The notes beneath the pieces are model-generated. The model worked only from the letters and a program-made list of their open reading frames with translations, did no database searches and was not told the DNA's origin. Below are positions 5,676-6,429 of a stretch of DNA of 6,429 nt, piece by piece (positions within the stretch are counted from its first letter, which is position 1; each line of letters begins with the position of its first letter). Position numbers and translations under genes: made by a program. Source of the DNA: JALOAR01 sp964348605 (GTDB lineage: Bacteria > Patescibacteriota > Minisyncoccia > UBA6257 > Colwellbacteraceae); contig CAYGDC010000022.1 of NCBI GenBank assembly GCA_964348605.1, positions 1-6,429 on the forward strand, read 5' to 3'.

Positions 5676-6429
5676 ATGAATATAGAAACTGGGCGGGCGT
5701 CGTTAAAGGATTATTTGTTAAAATATAAAGTTGAGATTGCGGTTATTATTTTAACAGCGCTTGCCATTATAGTAGTTGTTGTCCTAGGTCCAGGGCTTTT
5801 TACTCAAATAAGAGACGAACAAGAAGTCGCGACTAATGAAGTTCTTTTGTTAAACAGAGTAGGCTCGGTTGCCTTAGCTGAAGACGAGAACAATGCAGCC
5901 TCAATCGCCATCTCTGGCCGATATGCTTTTATTACAACTGATACATGGCCCACCAAAGTAGTAGCGGTAGATATTAGTAATCCCAGAAATCCCACAAGAG
6001 TAGGTGCGGTTACCTTAGCTGAAGGTGAAGATAATGGACTTTCAATCGCTATTTCTGGCCGATATGCTTTTATTACAACTGACACAGAACCCGCGAGAGT
6101 AGTAACGGTAGACATCAGTGATCCCAGAAATCTCACAAGAGTGGGCGCGGTTATCTTGGCTAAAGGTGAAGATCTTGGGCTCTCAATCGCCATATCTGAC
6201 CAATATGCTTATGTTGCAACTAGCACGAAACCTGCAAAAGTAGTAGTGGTAGATATTAGCAATCCCAGAAGCCCCAGAAGAGTAGGCGCAGTTACCTTAG
6301 ACGAGGGTGAGAATAATGGACTCTCAATCGCCATCTCTGGCCAATATGCTTATATTACAACCCTCGCAGAGCCTACCAAAGTAGTAGCGGTAGATATTAG
6401 TAATCCCAGAAATCCCACAAGAGTAGGTG
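5676..6429 (+). CDS. Membrane-anchored LVIVD-repeat (beta-propeller-like) surface protein, 3' end outside window
   Basis: The frame is open from the ATG at 5676 to the right edge, giving the first 251 residues. Residues 1-18 are basic (R7, K11, K16, K18), then one hydrophobic helix at about 19-42 (IAVIILTALAIIVVVV), a signal-anchor with no clear cleavage site, so the rest should lie outside the membrane. From residue 61 the protein is a tandem array of 47-residue units: RVGAV, an acidic turn, SIAISGRYAFITT, then VVAVDISNPRNPT. This matches the LVIVD repeat family (Pfam PF08309), where the unit reads like a propeller blade with a VDiSnP motif. Four complete units and the start of a fifth are visible. 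Members are found in surface and secreted proteins of bacteria and archaea; binding partners are generally unknown, and I cannot name one here. The start is supported by the promoter 6 bases upstream; there is no Shine-Dalgarno. The opposite strand is open at 5804-6193 only as a shadow of the repeats. Confidence 0.88.
   Translation, partial: MNIETGRASLKDYLLKYKVEIAVIILTALAIIVVVVLGPGLFTQIRDEQEVATNEVLLLNRVGSVALAEDENNAASIAISGRYAFITTDTWPTKVVAVDISNPRNPTRVGAVTLAEGEDNGLSIAISGRYAFITTDTEPARVVTVDISDPRNLTRVGAVILAKGEDLGLSIAISDQYAYVATSTKPAKVVVVDISNPRSPRRVGAVTLDEGENNGLSIAISGQYAYITTLAEPTKVVAVDISNPRNPTRVG
5856..6429 (+). repeat. Tandem 141-base coding repeats, four full units plus the start of a fifth
   Basis: Units begin at 5856, 5997, 6138, 6279 and 6420, each exactly 141 bases (47 codons), with no insertion or deletion between them. 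The most conserved parts encode SIAIS..YA and VVxVDISnPRnP. Units 1 and 4 share an identical run of 55 bases (5952-6006 and 6375-6429, offset 423, three units), whereas the adjacent units differ at many sites. The identity reaches the window edge, so its full length is unknown. Confidence 0.93.

Noticed and set aside
5804..6193. A 129-codon open frame on the minus strand inside the LVIVD-repeat gene.
   Set aside because: It is antisense to clear repeat-protein coding sequence, has its own repeats only because of the 141-base units, and has no promoter or family resemblance.
5856..6429. Regularly spaced repeats that could suggest a CRISPR array or satellite.
   Set aside because: Units are 141 bases, a multiple of three, in one open frame, with no short repeat-spacer pattern; they encode protein repeats.

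Overview
The window looks like ordinary chromosome from a small-genome, AT-leaning bacterium, most likely a member of the Candidate Phyla Radiation (Patescibacteria, Parcubacteria-like). This placement is inferred from gene style: a MurF tail ending in LVRQYGNWLKR, a divergent RecR, short intergenic gaps, a tRNA without encoded CCA, almost no Shine-Dalgarno sequences, and small membrane or surface proteins with no clear relatives. UGA, UAA and UAG are all used as stops (UGA ends cysS), so the recoded-UGA lineages are unlikely.

Layout, left to right: (1) the 3' end of murF (+), followed by a short stretch of three small inverted repeats; (2) a low-GC gene (-) for an unrecognised 230-residue protein with a possible PD-(D/E)XK nuclease core, lying just downstream of tRNA-Glu(CUC) (-); (3) a 108-residue three-helix membrane protein (+); (4) rplU, ribosomal protein bL21 (+), with a strong terminator shared tail to tail with (5) the compact operon cysS-dnaB-recR (-), whose genes overlap by 4 and 23 bases; (6) a divergent 92-base promoter region; and (7) the 5' part of a membrane-anchored protein made of 47-residue LVIVD-type repeats (+), running off the right edge.

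Functionally the window mixes peptidoglycan synthesis (MurF), translation (tRNA-Glu, bL21, CysRS), replication (DnaB) and recombinational repair (RecR) with one probable accessory gene and one surface protein.

The most interesting signal is regulatory. rplU, cysS and the LVIVD gene each have an extended -10 element (TGnTAnAAT) ending only 6 to 7 bases before the AUG, and the small membrane gene has a similar arrangement. This predicts leaderless mRNAs and resolves the rplU start. The second is the LVIVD gene: its repeats are exact 141-base units, and units 1 and 4 share a 55-base identical run. No wholly new multi-gene system is evident; the nuclease-like gene beside the tRNA is the best candidate for uncharacterised biology.
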